This document shows positions 43,696 through 55,675 of a stretch of 64,000 nucleotides of DNA, piece after piece. Source of the DNA: Actinoplanes aureus (GTDB lineage: Bacteria > Actinomycetota > Actinomycetes > Mycobacteriales > Micromonosporaceae); NCBI RefSeq assembly GCF_015704865.1, contig NZ_JADQTO010000001.1:1-64000 (forward strand), given 5' to 3'. Under the pieces are notes generated by a model. That model searched no databases. It saw only the letters and a list, made by a program, of their open reading frames with translations, and was not told where the DNA came from. Each line of letters opens with the position of its first letter. Position 1 is the first letter of the stretch. A program made the position numbers and the translations under genes.

Positions 43696-44708
43696 ACATC
43701 GACCTCGCGGCGCTGCGCGCCCTGGAGCGCGAGCGGGAGATCCCGTTCGACACTATTCTGGCGGCCATCGAGACCGCGCTGCTCACCGCGTACCGGCACA
43801 CCGAGGGCGCCGAGAGCCACGCCCGGGTGGAGATCGACCGCAAGACCGGGGTGGCCTCCGTGCTGGCCCAGGAGCTCGATCCGGACGGCACCGTGGTGCG
43901 GGAGTGGGACGACACACCGCACGACTTCGGCCGGATCGCGGCGATGACCGCCAAACAGGTGATCCTTCAGCGGCTGCGCGAGGCCACCGACGAGCAGCAC
44001 TTCGGTGAGTACGCGGGGCGCGACGGCGACCTGGTCACCGGTGTGGTGCAGGCGGACGCGGCGCGGGCCGAGAAGGGCATCGTCATCGTCGACCTGGGCA
44101 AGCTGGAGGCGGTTCTGCCGCAGTCCGAGCAGGTCCCCGGGGAGACGTACGACCACGGCTCGCGGATCCGCTGCATCGTGGTGCACGTGGCCAAGGGCTT
44201 CCGTGGCCCGCAGATCACGCTGTCCCGGTCGCACCCGGCTCTGGTGAAGAAGCTGTTCGCCCTCGAGGTGCCGGAGATCGCGGACGGGACCGTGGAGATC
44301 GCCGCGATCGCACGTGAGGCAGGTCACCGTACCAAGATCGCGGTGCGGTCGACGGTTCCGGGCGTGAACGCCAAGGGTGCGTGCATCGGCCCCATGGGCC
44401 AGCGCGTCCGTGCCGTGATGAGCGAGCTGCACGGCGAGAAGATCGACATCATCGACTGGTCGGACGACCCGGCCCAGTTCGTCGGCAACGCGCTCTCCCC
44501 GGCCAAGGCGCTGCGTGTCGAGGTGGTGGACGCCGCCAGCCGTACGGCTCGGGTCACCGTTCCGGACTTCCAGCTCTCGCTGGCGATCGGCCGGGAGGGA
44601 CAGAACGCCCGGCTGGCCGCCCGCTTGACCGGGTGGCGCATCGACATCCGTCCGGACAACGAACCGGCCGGAGTCTCGGACCGTGATGCGGCCGAGGCGG
44701 GGAACTGA
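43692..44708 (+). CDS. nusA: Transcription termination/antitermination factor NusA
   Basis: 338 residues, the short actinobacterial form lacking the two acidic C-terminal repeats of E. coli NusA. The N-terminal RNAP-binding domain starts [14 protein letters not shown]1 (about 110-180) has [20 protein letters not shown]; the KH domains follow with [16 protein letters not shown] and ALRVEVVDA. Four-base overlap with rimP. Confidence 0.97.
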   Translation: MNIDLAALRALEREREIPFDTILAAIETALLTAYRHTEGAESHARVEIDRKTGVASVLAQELDPDGTVVREWDDTPHDFGRIAAMTAKQVILQRLREATDEQHFGEYAGRDGDLVTGVVQADAARAEKGIVIVDLGKLEAVLPQSEQVPGETYDHGSRIRCIVVHVAKGFRGPQITLSRSHPALVKKLFALEVPEIADGTVEIAAIAREAGHRTKIAVRSTVPGVNAKGACIGPMGQRVRAVMSELHGEKIDIIDWSDDPAQFVGNALSPAKALRVEVVDAASRTARVTVPDFQLSLAIGREGQNARLAARLTGWRIDIRPDNEPAGVSDRDAAEAGN

Positions 44709-44742
44709 CCGGATACGCGTCCGGCACGATCGAGGGGTAGAC

Positions 44743-45072
44743 TTGCCCTCGGTCGGCCCGATGCGAACCTGCGTCGGCTGCCGCAAACGCGCGCCGGCCG
44801 CTTCATTGCTGCGGTTCGTCGCGGCCGGATCCGGGGGAGACCTCCGGCTTCTGCCCGATCCGGGCCGCCGACTGCCGGGCCGGGGAGCACATTTGCATCC
44901 CGATCCGGCCTGCTTCGCGCAGGCAGAGCGACGTCGTGCCTTCGGGCGTGCGTTGCGTCTCACTGGTTTTGCTGACCCCGAGCTGCTTGCGGAGCACATC
45001 CGCACGGTCTCCGTGCCGTGCGGAACCACCGATGACGAGGCGCCTGAGCCCCGTCACGACCCAGCAAGGTAG
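44743..45072 (+). CDS. ylxR: YlxR (DUF448) nucleic-acid-binding protein
   Basis: The conserved core is RTCVGCRKRAPAASLLRFV, followed by PGRRLPGRGAHLHPD. YlxR sits between nusA and infB in most Gram-positives; it modulates transcription (RnpM/YlxR) in some species. TTG 44743 has GAGGGG 5 nt upstream and is favoured; ATG 44761 gives a shorter protein beginning exactly at the RTCVGC block. The C-terminal tail is acidic and unconserved. Confidence 0.88.
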   Translation: MPSVGPMRTCVGCRKRAPAASLLRFVAAGSGGDLRLLPDPGRRLPGRGAHLHPDPACFAQAERRRAFGRALRLTGFADPELLAEHIRTVSVPCGTTDDEAPEPRHDPAR

Positions 45073-45178
45073 GACGACCCAGATGAGCACACGATGAAGT
45101 CCCTGAAATGACCAGGCTTCTAGTGCACGAGTGAGGTCTGTGCGGGTGCGCTCGCACGACCTCGAAGTGAGGAGTGCA

Positions 45179-48277
<3,099 letters not shown>

Positions 48278-48295
48278 TCCCCGGCTGATCTGAGT

Positions 48296-48332
48296 GCGGC
48301 CCTGGCGCTTCGGCGTCAGGGCCGCTCTTTTT
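48296..48332 (+). terminator. infB intrinsic terminator
   Basis: A 13-bp stem (48296-48308 with 48313-48325; one G-T wobble), a TTCG tetraloop and a TTTTT run at 48328-48332, 18 nt after the infB stop. It closes the rimP-nusA-ylxR-infB operon. Confidence 0.93.
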
Positions 48333-48340
48333 CCAACCCC

Positions 48341-48437
48341 TTTCCGGTACGCGCGGGACCGTCCCGCCGAACCGGGACCGTCCCCCGCTACCGCGCGATC
48401 ACCAGCCACGCGGCGCCCCAGCGCGGCCGCCGGGAAA
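48341..48437 (+). repeat. Dispersed intergenic repeat, copy C
   Basis: Begins TTTCCGGTACGCGCGGGACC and ends GCCCCAGCGCGGCCGCCGGG followed by AAA. GGGACCGTCCC occurs twice (near 48355 and 48374) and is itself palindromic. It lies between the infB terminator and the next gene, 23 bp before its ATG. Confidence 0.78.
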
Positions 48438-48459
48438 GGGCGGCTGGGAGGATGAGGGC

Positions 48460-49488
48460 ATGTCCCGCTATGCCTTGCTGCTCGCCCCTTCCGCCAACCG
48501 GGTCTACGCCGATCAGGCCGCCCGCATCTCGGTGGCGGAGCTGTCCGCCTTCGGCTCGGTGCTCTCCTCCGAGCTCGCCGAGATCGAGGTGACCGGGATC
48601 GGCGGTGTGGAGTACCTGACCTTCACCGCCGAGCTGCAGCCGCGCGACATTTCGTACGTCTCTAATCTGTCGGCCGCCTACGCTCTCTTCGAGCGGGTCG
48701 ACGCCGAGCTGCTGCGGCCGGTCGCGCTCAGCCCGCTGGCCCGGTACGACAGCGACCTGATCACCATCCCCAAGTACGCGGGCAAGACCAACGAGCAGTT
48801 CACCAAGCTGGTGCTCAACCTCACGCTGCTCGCCTCCGCCTCGGCCGGCCGGATGCTCGACGGGCACCTGACCGTCCTGGACCCGCTCTGCGGTCGCGGC
48901 ACCACGCTCAACCAGGCCCTGATGTACGGCTACGACGGCATCGGCGTGGAGATCGACGGCAAGGACGTGGAGGCGTACAAGCTGTTCCTCCAGACCTGGC
49001 TCAAGCGCAAGCGGCTCAAGCACACCGCGGAATTGGTGCCGGTGCGCCGGCAGGGGCGCCGGGCCGCGCGTCGCCTGGAGGTGACGCTCGCGCCGAGCAA
49101 GGACGACCACAAGGCCGGGGCGGTGCAGAAGATCACCGTGCTGCAGGCCGACTCCACCCAGCTCGACGGCCTGATCCGGGGGAACGTCGCCGACGTGCTG
49201 GTCGCCGACCTGCCGTACGGCGTGGCGCACGGCAGCTACGACGACGGTGGTGGCATCTCCCGCCGCCCGCTGGATCTGCTGGAGCGGGCGGTGCCGCAGT
49301 GGCTGGCGCTGCTGCGTCCCGGCGGCGCGATCGGGCTGTCCTGGAACACCAAGGTCGCCAAGCGGGCGCTGGCCGAGGACATCCTGCTGGCCAACGGGCT
49401 GGAGATCGTCGAGCACCAGCCCCTGGAACACCGGGTGGACCAGGGCATCGAGCGCGACGTGGTGGTCGCGCGGAAACTCGCGGGATAA
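48460..49488 (+). CDS. TRM11-like RNA methyltransferase
   Basis: 342 residues. The N-terminal part (1-110) is a likely RNA-binding region. The SAM-binding motif I is VLDPLCGRGTTLNQAL; motif IV is LVADLPYGVAHGS, a DLPY variant of the N/D-PPY motif of amino-group methyltransferases. It most resembles TRM11/TrmG10-like enzymes that methylate guanine N2 in tRNA. The target is inferred from family only. It starts a translation-linked cluster (ylxP, rbfA). Confidence 0.78.
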   Translation: MSRYALLLAPSANRVYADQAARISVAELSAFGSVLSSELAEIEVTGIGGVEYLTFTAELQPRDISYVSNLSAAYALFERVDAELLRPVALSPLARYDSDLITIPKYAGKTNEQFTKLVLNLTLLASASAGRMLDGHLTVLDPLCGRGTTLNQALMYGYDGIGVEIDGKDVEAYKLFLQTWLKRKRLKHTAELVPVRRQGRRAARRLEVTLAPSKDDHKAGAVQKITVLQADSTQLDGLIRGNVADVLVADLPYGVAHGSYDDGGGISRRPLDLLERAVPQWLALLRPGGAIGLSWNTKVAKRALAEDILLANGLEIVEHQPLEHRVDQGIERDVVVARKLAG

Positions 49489-49518
49489 CCCGCGCCACCC
49501 CAAGTACCCTGCTCGCTG

Positions 49519-49812
49519 ATGTATACCGAGACCGCAGTTTTCGACCTGCTCCTGCCCGGTGACTCACGCTCGCTGAAGCAGAAGCGCTCCTACCTCCGGC
49601 CGATCATCGCGATGCTGAAGAAGTACGAGGTCAGCGCCGCCGAGGTGGGATTCCACGACCTGCACGGGCGGGCGCAGATCGGGGTGGCCGTGGTGGCGCC
49701 GGACCCGGCACAGGCCCGGGCCGTCATCGACACCTGCGAGCATCAGGTGGCCGGCCGCCCCGAGATCGAGTTGCTCTCGGTCCGGCGACGGCTCTACGGC
49801 GACGAGGACTGA
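49519..49812 (+). CDS. ylxP: DUF503 (YlxP-like) protein
   Basis: 97 residues, normal for the family. LLPGDSRSLKQKRSYLRPI and the C-terminal LSVRRRLYGDED are typical. YlxP is linked to rbfA in many Gram-positives and has been proposed to act in ribosome biogenesis. ATG 49519 follows the methyltransferase by 30 bp. Confidence 0.9.
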   Translation: MYTETAVFDLLLPGDSRSLKQKRSYLRPIIAMLKKYEVSAAEVGFHDLHGRAQIGVAVVAPDPAQARAVIDTCEHQVAGRPEIELLSVRRRLYGDED

Positions 49813-49925
49813 GCTGCCCGGCGGCGGAAAACCGATGCGAGGCCGCGGACCAGAGATGGGTACGCTTCAGCAGTTAGGGCGGGGGCGGTGCTGACCCGCG
49901 GGAACCATAGTCGGAGGTGGGCGAA

Positions 49926-50390
49926 ATGTCGGACCCAGCCAAGACCCGGCGGCACGCGGAGCGTGTCCGCGAGTTGGTGGCTTCGCTGGTGCGGGAGATC
50001 AAGGATCCCCGGCTCGGCATGGTGACGATCACCGATGCCCGGATCACCGGCGACCTGCGCGAGGCGACGGTCTTCTACACGGTCCTGGGCGACACCACCG
50101 AGCAGGCGTCGACCGCGGCGGCGCTGGAGAGCGCCAAGGGCATGTTGCGCAGCCGGGTCGGGCACGCGCTCGGCCTGCGTCACTCGCCGAGCCTGGCGTT
50201 CGTCCTGGACAACGTGCTGGACAACGTCAAGGAGATCGACGACCTGCTGGCCCAGGCGCGGCACCGCGACCAGGAGGTGCAGCGGCTGGCCGCCGGGAAG
50301 AAGTACGCCGGCGACCCGGACCCGTACAAGAGCGACGAGGACGACGAGGACGAGGACGAGCGGGTGGGCGCCCGCGAGGACCAGGGGTGA
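49926..50390 (+). CDS. rbfA: Ribosome-binding factor A
   Basis: RbfA matures the 5' end of 16S rRNA in the 30S subunit. 154 residues with the KH-like core: RHAERVRELVASLVREIKDPRLG and SPSLAFVLDN. The C-terminus is Asp/Glu-rich. ATG 49926 is chosen over GTG 49917, which lies inside the GGAGG ribosome-binding site. The end overlaps the DHH gene by 4 nt (GTGA). Confidence 0.96.
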   Translation: MSDPAKTRRHAERVRELVASLVREIKDPRLGMVTITDARITGDLREATVFYTVLGDTTEQASTAAALESAKGMLRSRVGHALGLRHSPSLAFVLDNVLDNVKEIDDLLAQARHRDQEVQRLAAGKKYAGDPDPYKSDEDDEDEDERVGAREDQG

Positions 50391-51403
50391 GTCTGTCCTC
50401 CGAGCCCTCCGCCGAGCAATGGGCCGCCGCGGTCGCGGCGGTCCGCTCGGCCGGCCCGGACGACGAGGTGCAGCTGATCTGCCACGTGAACCCGGACGGG
50501 GACGCGCTCGGCAGCATGCTCGGCTTCGGACTGGGTCTGCGGCGCCTGGGCTTCACCCGGCTGCGGGCCACCTTTCCGGGTGAGTTCGTCGTGCCGGATC
50601 CGTACGCCGCTCTGCCCGGCTCCGACCTGCTGGTGCCGGAGGCGGAGGCCTTCGACGACCCGCGCCTGATCCTGGTCTTCGACGTGGCGAGCGAGTCGCG
50701 CCTCGGCGGGCTCGCCGGCCTGCTGACGGCCGCGCCGTGCAGCGTCGTGCTGGACCATCACGCGTCGAACACCGGCTTCGGCATGGTCCGGCTGGTCGAT
50801 CCGAGGGCGGCGGCCACCTCGGTGGTCGCCGAGCAGTTGCTCGCACGGCTCGGTGTGCCGCTCGACCAGGAGATCGCGGAGTGCCTCTACGTGGCACTGG
50901 CGACCGACACCGGCTCGTTCAAGTTCGACATGACCACGGCGGCGGTGCACGAGCTGGCGGCCCGGCTCATCGCCACCGGGATCCGGCCCGGGGAGATCTC
51001 CCGGCGCGTCTTCGACAGCCGCCCGTTCGGGGCGATGAAGCTGACCGGTGAGGTGCTGGGCCGGGCGGTGCTCGAGCCGGGTGCGGCCGGCGGGCGGGGC
51101 ATGGTGTGGACCTACGCCACGCTGGCCGACCTGGAGCGGCACGCCCAGCCGCCGTACGTGCTGGACACGCTCATCGATCCGGTCCGCTCGGTGGCCGACG
51201 CGGACGTCTCGGTGGTGGTGAAGCAGGTGGCGGCCGGGGAGTGGTCGGTCTCGCTGCGCAGCAAGGGCGCCGTGGACGTGAGCGGTGTGGCGGTGGCGCA
51301 GGGCGGTGGCGGGCACCGGCTGGCGGCCGGCTTCACCGGTTACGGGGAGGTGGGCGAGGTGGTTGACGGCGTTCGTCGCCTACTTGACGCATTCCTGAAC
51401 TGA
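50387..51403 (+). CDS. nrnA: DHH/DHHA1 phosphoesterase (NrnA-like)
   Basis: 338 residues. DHH domain: CHVNPDGDALGSMLG (motif I), LVFDVASESR, and LDHHASN (motif III). The DHHA1 domain ends with GGGGHRLAAGF. NrnA-type enzymes degrade nanoRNA, c-di-AMP/pApA or pAp. GTG 50387 overlaps the rbfA stop. It is the last gene of the cluster, followed by an intrinsic terminator. Confidence 0.93.
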   Translation: MSLSSEPSAEQWAAAVAAVRSAGPDDEVQLICHVNPDGDALGSMLGFGLGLRRLGFTRLRATFPGEFVVPDPYAALPGSDLLVPEAEAFDDPRLILVFDVASESRLGGLAGLLTAAPCSVVLDHHASNTGFGMVRLVDPRAAATSVVAEQLLARLGVPLDQEIAECLYVALATDTGSFKFDMTTAAVHELAARLIATGIRPGEISRRVFDSRPFGAMKLTGEVLGRAVLEPGAAGGRGMVWTYATLADLERHAQPPYVLDTLIDPVRSVADADVSVVVKQVAAGEWSVSLRSKGAVDVSGVAVAQGGGGHRLAAGFTGYGEVGEVVDGVRRLLDAFLN

Positions 51404-51422
51404 TCGGCGTTATCGCAGGAAG

Positions 51423-51455
51423 ATGGGGGTCACCCGAGAGGGTGGCTCCCATTTT
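51423..51455 (+). terminator. nrnA intrinsic terminator
   Basis: A 13-bp stem with two G-T wobbles (51423-51435 with 51440-51452), a GAGA tetraloop and a TTTT run, 20 nt after the stop of the DHH gene. Confidence 0.88.
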
Positions 51456-51712
51456 GTCGTCCCGGATTACGGGATCCGCGTTCCGTGTCCGTGAGTGAAC
51501 GTTAGTTTGGGACCTGAACGGTGATTTGGTTTCGCGCGGCTGCCACCACCGCCTTCCGCGAAGCCTCGAGCCACCCGGGTCCACAGCCCCGGGCCGCGTC
51601 ATCGGAGCCTGAGATCCGGCGATCCCGGATCGGCTAGTGACGCCCCGCTCGACCGCATCCGGGCGCCCGCGTGTGCGGAGCGCCCGACCACACCGTGGAA
51701 GGAATCCCTCTC
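51456..51712 (+). other. Leader region of a small ORF
   Basis: 257 bp with no annotated-length gene. It contains a GATCCGG/CCGGATC hairpin (about 51614-51632) and a GGCGC-type inverted repeat near 51662-51684. No promoter consensus stands out. GGAAGGA at about 51698 could serve as the ribosome-binding site of the 29-residue ORF at 51713. Confidence 0.4.
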
Positions 51713-51802
51713 ATGGCTGCCAAGCCGAAGCCTCAGCCCTCCGACGACGCCCGCGAGCAGGCCCGTCGCGCCCTGCAGACCTCGCTGGACACGCGCCAGT
51801 AA
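51713..51802 (+). CDS. Putative 29-residue small protein
   Basis: ATG 51713 to TAA 51800-51802. The product starts MAAKPKPQPSDD and continues with an Arg/Ala/Gln-rich amphipathic helix to TSLDTRQ. 26 of 29 third positions are G or C. A GGAAGGA lies about 9-14 nt upstream and a stable hairpin follows at 51806. The ORF is isolated between two genes in the same direction. Whether it is translated cannot be decided from sequence alone. Confidence 0.42.
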   Translation: MAAKPKPQPSDDAREQARRALQTSLDTRQ

Positions 51803-51805
51803 GAA

Positions 51806-51836
51806 GTAAGGGCCGGGGTCGCATTGCGACCCTTAC
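51806..51836 (+). terminator. Hairpin after the small ORF
   Basis: Nested inverted repeat GTAAGGG...CCCTTAC enclosing GGGTCGC/GCGACCC with an ATT loop. There is no T-run, so termination is uncertain, but the stem is strong and placed right after the small ORF. Confidence 0.45.
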
Positions 51837-51861
51837 CGCCAGGCGGGCATCATGGGACACC

Positions 51862-53193
51862 ATGAGCCCGCCTGCCGATCCGTACGCCCAACCGCACGGC
51901 ACCGCCACGGCCCGCAGGATCGCCGGACTGGCCCTCCCCGCGCTCGTCGTCCTGGCCGCCGAGCCGCTCTACGTCCTGGTGGACACCGCGGTCGTCGGTC
52001 ACCTCGGTCCGGTCGAGCTCGCGGCGATCGCCATCGGCGGCTCCGTCATGTCGATGGCCGTCTGGATCGGCACCCTGATGGCGTACGGGACGACCGGCCG
52101 CGCCGCCCGCCGCTTCGGTGCGGGCGACCGGCCCGCCGCCGTGGCCGAGGGCGTCCAGGCGTCCTGGCTCGCGCTCGGCGCCGGTGTGCTGCTCGCCCTG
52201 CTCGCTCTGGTCGGGGCCGAGCCGCTCACCCGCGTCCTGGCCGGCAACCCGGACACGGCCGAGGCCGCCGCGGGCTGGTTGCGGATCGCCGCGTTCGGTG
52301 CGCCCGGCCTGCTGCTCGCCGCCGCGGGCAACGGCTGGATGCGGGGCGTGCAGGACACCCGGCGCCCGCTCTACATCGTCCTCGGTGCCAACGTGCTCTC
52401 CGCCGCGCTCTGCCCGGTGCTCGTCTATCCGCTCGGGCTGGGCCTGACCGGCTCGGCGATCGCCAACGTGATCGCGCAGAGCGTCGGCGGCGGCCTCTTC
52501 CTGCTCGCCCTGATCCGGGAGACGCGCCACCTGCGCCCGGAACCGTCGATCATCGTCCGGCAGGTGGTGCTCGGCCGCGACCTGCTGATCCGCGGTGCGG
52601 CCTTCCAGGCCTGCTTCCTGTCCGCGACGGCGGTCGCCTCGCGGTTCGGGGTGGCCGCGGTCGGCGCTCACCAGATCACGCTGCAACTCTGGTTCTTCGC
52701 CGCGCTGGCTCTCGACGCGGTCGCGATCGCGGCTCAGTCCCTGGTCGGGGCCGCTCTCGGCGCCGGCGACGCCGACGAGGCCCGCGATGTGGCCCGCCGG
52801 GTCACCGTCGCCGGTGGTGTCGCGGCCACCGTCTTCGCCCTGCTGGCGCTGGCCGGCGCCTCCGTGGTCCCCGGCTGGTTCACCTCCGACCCGGCGGTGC
52901 ACGACCAGGCCGCGATCATCTGGCCGTGGTTCGTCGGTCTGCTGCCGTTCGCCGGAATCGTCTACGCCCTCGACGGGGTCCTGATCGGCGCCGGCGACGT
53001 GGCCTTCCTGCGCACCATCACGGTGATCTCGGCCCTGTTCGGCTTTCTGCCGGCGATCTGGCTCGCCTACGCGTTCGACCTCGGTCTCGGCGGTGTCTGG
53101 GCCGGGCTGGGCCTGTTCACCTTCGTCCGCTTCGCCACCCTGCTGTGGCGCTGGCGTTCACCCCGCTGGCTGATTCTGGGTGCGACCCGCTGA
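51862..53193 (+). CDS. dinF: MATE family efflux transporter (DinF-like)
   Basis: 443 residues, twelve predicted helices in two MATE halves. First half: LALPALVVLAAEPLYVLVDTAVVG; second half: GAAFQACFLSATAVASRFG; GAGDVAFLRT follows. MATE proteins export cationic drugs using a proton or sodium gradient. DinF-like genes sit before truB in many actinobacteria. ATG 51862 has a weak ribosome-binding site (GGGA). Confidence 0.93.
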   Translation: MSPPADPYAQPHGTATARRIAGLALPALVVLAAEPLYVLVDTAVVGHLGPVELAAIAIGGSVMSMAVWIGTLMAYGTTGRAARRFGAGDRPAAVAEGVQASWLALGAGVLLALLALVGAEPLTRVLAGNPDTAEAAAGWLRIAAFGAPGLLLAAAGNGWMRGVQDTRRPLYIVLGANVLSAALCPVLVYPLGLGLTGSAIANVIAQSVGGGLFLLALIRETRHLRPEPSIIVRQVVLGRDLLIRGAAFQACFLSATAVASRFGVAAVGAHQITLQLWFFAALALDAVAIAAQSLVGAALGAGDADEARDVARRVTVAGGVAATVFALLALAGASVVPGWFTSDPAVHDQAAIIWPWFVGLLPFAGIVYALDGVLIGAGDVAFLRTITVISALFGFLPAIWLAYAFDLGLGGVWAGLGLFTFVRFATLLWRWRSPRWLILGATR

Positions 53194-53200
53194 GTGCTCT

Positions 53201-53297
53201 TTCCCGGCGGCCGCGCTGGGGCGGTGGGAGCCGCCTGGCTCGCGCTGTCACGGAGGGGACGACCTCGTTTAGGCGGAACGGCCGGCTACGCGTACCT
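53201..53297 (-). repeat. Dispersed intergenic repeat, copy D (inverted)
   Basis: On the minus strand this reads GGTACGCG...CCGCCCCAGCGCGGCCGCCGGGAAA, the same two ends as copy C. The plus strand begins TTTCCCGGCGGCCGCGCTGGG at 53200. It fills the MATE-truB gap and ends about 53 nt before the truB start. Confidence 0.75.
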
Positions 53298-53350
53298 CAA
53301 GAGGAGGGTGACCGGGAAGCGGACCTGGACCACGGAAATAGGGTGGGCGG

Positions 53351-54238
53351 GTGCATACGGATGGACTGATCGTGGTGGACAAGCCGGCCGGCATGACGTC
53401 GCACGACGTCGTGGCCCGGATCCGGCGGCTGGCGAAGACCCGGCGGGTGGGGCACGGGGGGACGCTGGACCCGATGGCTACCGGCGTCCTGATCATCGGG
53501 GTGAACCGGGCCACCCGGCTGCTGACCTATGTGATCGGTTCCCGGAAGAGTTACGCGGCGACGATCCGGCTCGGTCAGACGACCGTCACGGATGACGCCG
53601 AGGGCGAGGTCACGGCCACCGTGCCGGCGGACTCGGTGACCGATGAGGCGATCCGGGCCGGGCTGGCGGTTCAGGTGGGTGAGATCGACCAGGTGCCGAG
53701 CGCGGTGAGCGCCATCAAAATCAATGGGCAGCGGGCCTACAAGCGGGTGCGCGAGGGGGAGACCGTGGAGATCCCCGCGCGGCGGGTCACCGTGTACCGG
53801 CTCGACGTGCTGGACATCCGGCGGCCGGCCGGCTCCGGCGTGGTCGATGTGGACGTGGACGTCACATGTTCGTCGGGGACCTACATCCGGGCTATCGCTC
53901 GCGACCTGGGCACCTCGCTCGGTGTCGGAGGTCACCTGACCGCGCTGCGCCGCACCGCCGTCGGCGAGATGACGCTGGACGCCGCGGTCACCCTGCCGGA
54001 GCTGGAGCAGCGTGCCCCGGACGTGATCAGCCTCTCCCTCGCGGAGGCGGCCCGCCAGGCGTTCCCGCAGCGTACGGCCACTGCGGAGGAGACCAGAGTG
54101 CTCCGGCACGGCGGCCCGCTCAGCGCGGCCGGGATCGACGGGCCGTACGCGGTCTTCGACGAGTCCGGTGTGGTCCTCGCGATCGTCAGCGAGCGTGACG
54201 GGCGGGCCCGCGCGGAGATCGTGCTCGCTCCCGCCTGA
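53351..54238 (+). CDS. truB: tRNA pseudouridine-55 synthase
   Basis: Makes pseudouridine-55 in the T-loop of tRNAs. 295 residues, GTG start. Catalytic D40 in GHGGTLDPMATGVL; KSYAATIRLG and the C-terminal RTAVGEM are typical. The PUA-type C-terminal domain is the actinobacterial version. It precedes ribF. Confidence 0.97.
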   Translation: MHTDGLIVVDKPAGMTSHDVVARIRRLAKTRRVGHGGTLDPMATGVLIIGVNRATRLLTYVIGSRKSYAATIRLGQTTVTDDAEGEVTATVPADSVTDEAIRAGLAVQVGEIDQVPSAVSAIKINGQRAYKRVREGETVEIPARRVTVYRLDVLDIRRPAGSGVVDVDVDVTCSSGTYIRAIARDLGTSLGVGGHLTALRRTAVGEMTLDAAVTLPELEQRAPDVISLSLAEAARQAFPQRTATAEETRVLRHGGPLSAAGIDGPYAVFDESGVVLAIVSERDGRARAEIVLAPA

Positions 54239-54284
54239 GCGGCAATCGATACGCTAGGGCGAGTTTTCAGTGGAGGAGCGTTCG

Positions 54285-55217
54285 ATGCAGCGGTGGCGGG
54301 GGTTTGAATCGGTCCCCGGCGGGTGGGGCCGGTCAGTCGTGACGATCGGCGTCTTCGACGGCGTGCACCGGGGGCACCAGGCGATCATCGGGCACGCCGT
54401 GAAGCGTGCCCACGACCTCGGTCTCCAGTCGGTGGTGATGACCTTCGACCCGCATCCGGCCGAGGTGGTCCGGCCCGGGTCGCACCCGGCCGTGCTGACC
54501 GAGGCGGTCCGCAAGGCGGAGCTGATCGAGGATCTCGGCGTCGACGCGCTCTGCGTGGTGCCGTTCACCCCCGGGTTCTCCCAGCTCAGCCCCAACGAGT
54601 TCGTGCACGACGTGCTGGTCGAGGCGCTGCACACCGCGGTCGTCGTGGTGGGGGACAACTTCCGGTTCGGGCACAAGGCAGCCGGTGATGTGACGCTGCT
54701 GGAGTCGCTCGGGCAGCGGTTCGGTTTCACCGTGGAGGACGCGCCGCTGGTCTCCGCGGACGGGCTGGTGTTCTCCTCGACGTACATCCGCAGTTGTGTC
54801 GACGCCGGGGACGTGCGGGCCGCGGCCGCCGCGCTCGGCCGGCCGCACCGCCTGGCCGGCGTGGTGGTCCGCGGTGACCAGCGCGGGCGCGAGCTGGGCT
54901 TCCCGACCGCCAACCTGATGGTGCACCGCTATGCGGCGGTCCCGGCCGACGGCATCTATGCCGCCTGGCTCACCCGCGGCGGTGAGAACGCCGCTCGCCT
55001 GCCGGCCAGCGTGTCGATCGGCACCAATCCCACCTTCTCCGGCCGGGAGCGGCGGGTGGAGGCCTATGTCCTTGACTTCGACGGTGACCTGTACGGCGAG
55101 AGGGTCAGCCTGGACTTCGTCGCGCACCTCCGTGAGCAGCGCAAATACGACGCCATCGAACCGTTGATCGCGCAGATCAGGGCCGACGTCGAAGAGACCC
55201 GGGTGTCGCTTCGGTAA
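54285..55217 (+). CDS. ribF: Bifunctional riboflavin kinase / FAD synthetase
   Basis: 310 residues. N-terminal FAD synthetase (nucleotidyltransferase) has GVFDGVHRGHQAIIG; C-terminal riboflavin kinase has GRELGFPTANL and ADGIYAAWL. Converts riboflavin to FMN and FMN to FAD. ATG 54285 has GGAGGA 7 nt upstream; the in-frame GTG at 54270 overlaps that site and is less likely. Confidence 0.96.
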   Translation: MQRWRGFESVPGGWGRSVVTIGVFDGVHRGHQAIIGHAVKRAHDLGLQSVVMTFDPHPAEVVRPGSHPAVLTEAVRKAELIEDLGVDALCVVPFTPGFSQLSPNEFVHDVLVEALHTAVVVVGDNFRFGHKAAGDVTLLESLGQRFGFTVEDAPLVSADGLVFSSTYIRSCVDAGDVRAAAAALGRPHRLAGVVVRGDQRGRELGFPTANLMVHRYAAVPADGIYAAWLTRGGENAARLPASVSIGTNPTFSGRERRVEAYVLDFDGDLYGERVSLDFVAHLREQRKYDAIEPLIAQIRADVEETRVSLR

Positions 55218-55332
55218 CGCCCTGATAGGGTTGGTCGGTCGTCGGAATATCCGACACCGGTCCCGCATGCCTGCCCGACGCCGCGGGTCGCGGGAGTAAC
55301 CGTGCAATCGGCAACACAGAAGTTCGGAGAAC
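55218..55332 (+). promoter_or_regulatory. rpsO leader region
   Basis: 115 bp holding a TAGGGT -10 candidate (55226-55231), a GTCGGA/TCCGAC hairpin (55241-55255) and a CCGCG/CGCGG hairpin near 55281. S15 leaders are autoregulatory in several phyla, including actinobacteria, so this may be one; I cannot match a described motif. Confidence 0.3.
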
Positions 55333-55602
55333 ATGGCGCTCGATCAAGAGACCAAAAACAAGATCATGGGTGAGTACGCGACCAAGGACGGCGACACCGG
55401 TTCGCCCGAGGTTCAGGTCGCCATGCTGACCAAGCGGATCGCCGACCTGACCGAGCACCTCAAGGTGCACAAGCACGACCACCACAGCCGTCGTGGCCTG
55501 CTTCTCCTGGTCGGCCAGCGCCGCCGCCTGCTGAACTACGTTCACAAGAAGGACATCGCCCGCTACCGGACGCTTATCGAGCGTCTCGGCCTGCGCCGAT
55601 AG
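55333..55602 (+). CDS. rpsO: 30S ribosomal protein S15
   Basis: 89 residues, standard length. [22 protein letters not shown] and the [22 protein letters not shown] block that contacts 16S rRNA are intact. It precedes pnp, as in most bacteria. Confidence 0.98.
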   Translation: MALDQETKNKIMGEYATKDGDTGSPEVQVAMLTKRIADLTEHLKVHKHDHHSRRGLLLLVGQRRRLLNYVHKKDIARYRTLIERLGLRR

Positions 55603-55611
55603 CTTGACCTT

Positions 55612-55639
55612 CGGGGAGCGGCCGCCTGGTCGCTCCCCG
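55612..55639 (+). terminator. rpsO downstream hairpin
   Basis: A 9-bp stem CGGGGAGCG/CGCTCCCCG with a 10-nt loop, followed by AGATTTCC. The T-run is poor, so it may be a partial terminator or a processing and decay site between rpsO and pnp. Confidence 0.55.
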
Positions 55640-55675
55640 AGATTTCCACCCCACGGACCCGCGCGGATCACACCC

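Noticed and set aside
45131..45178. Longer infB start at GTG 45131
   Set aside because: Not conserved; GTG 45179 has the better ribosome-binding site and gives the family N-terminus.
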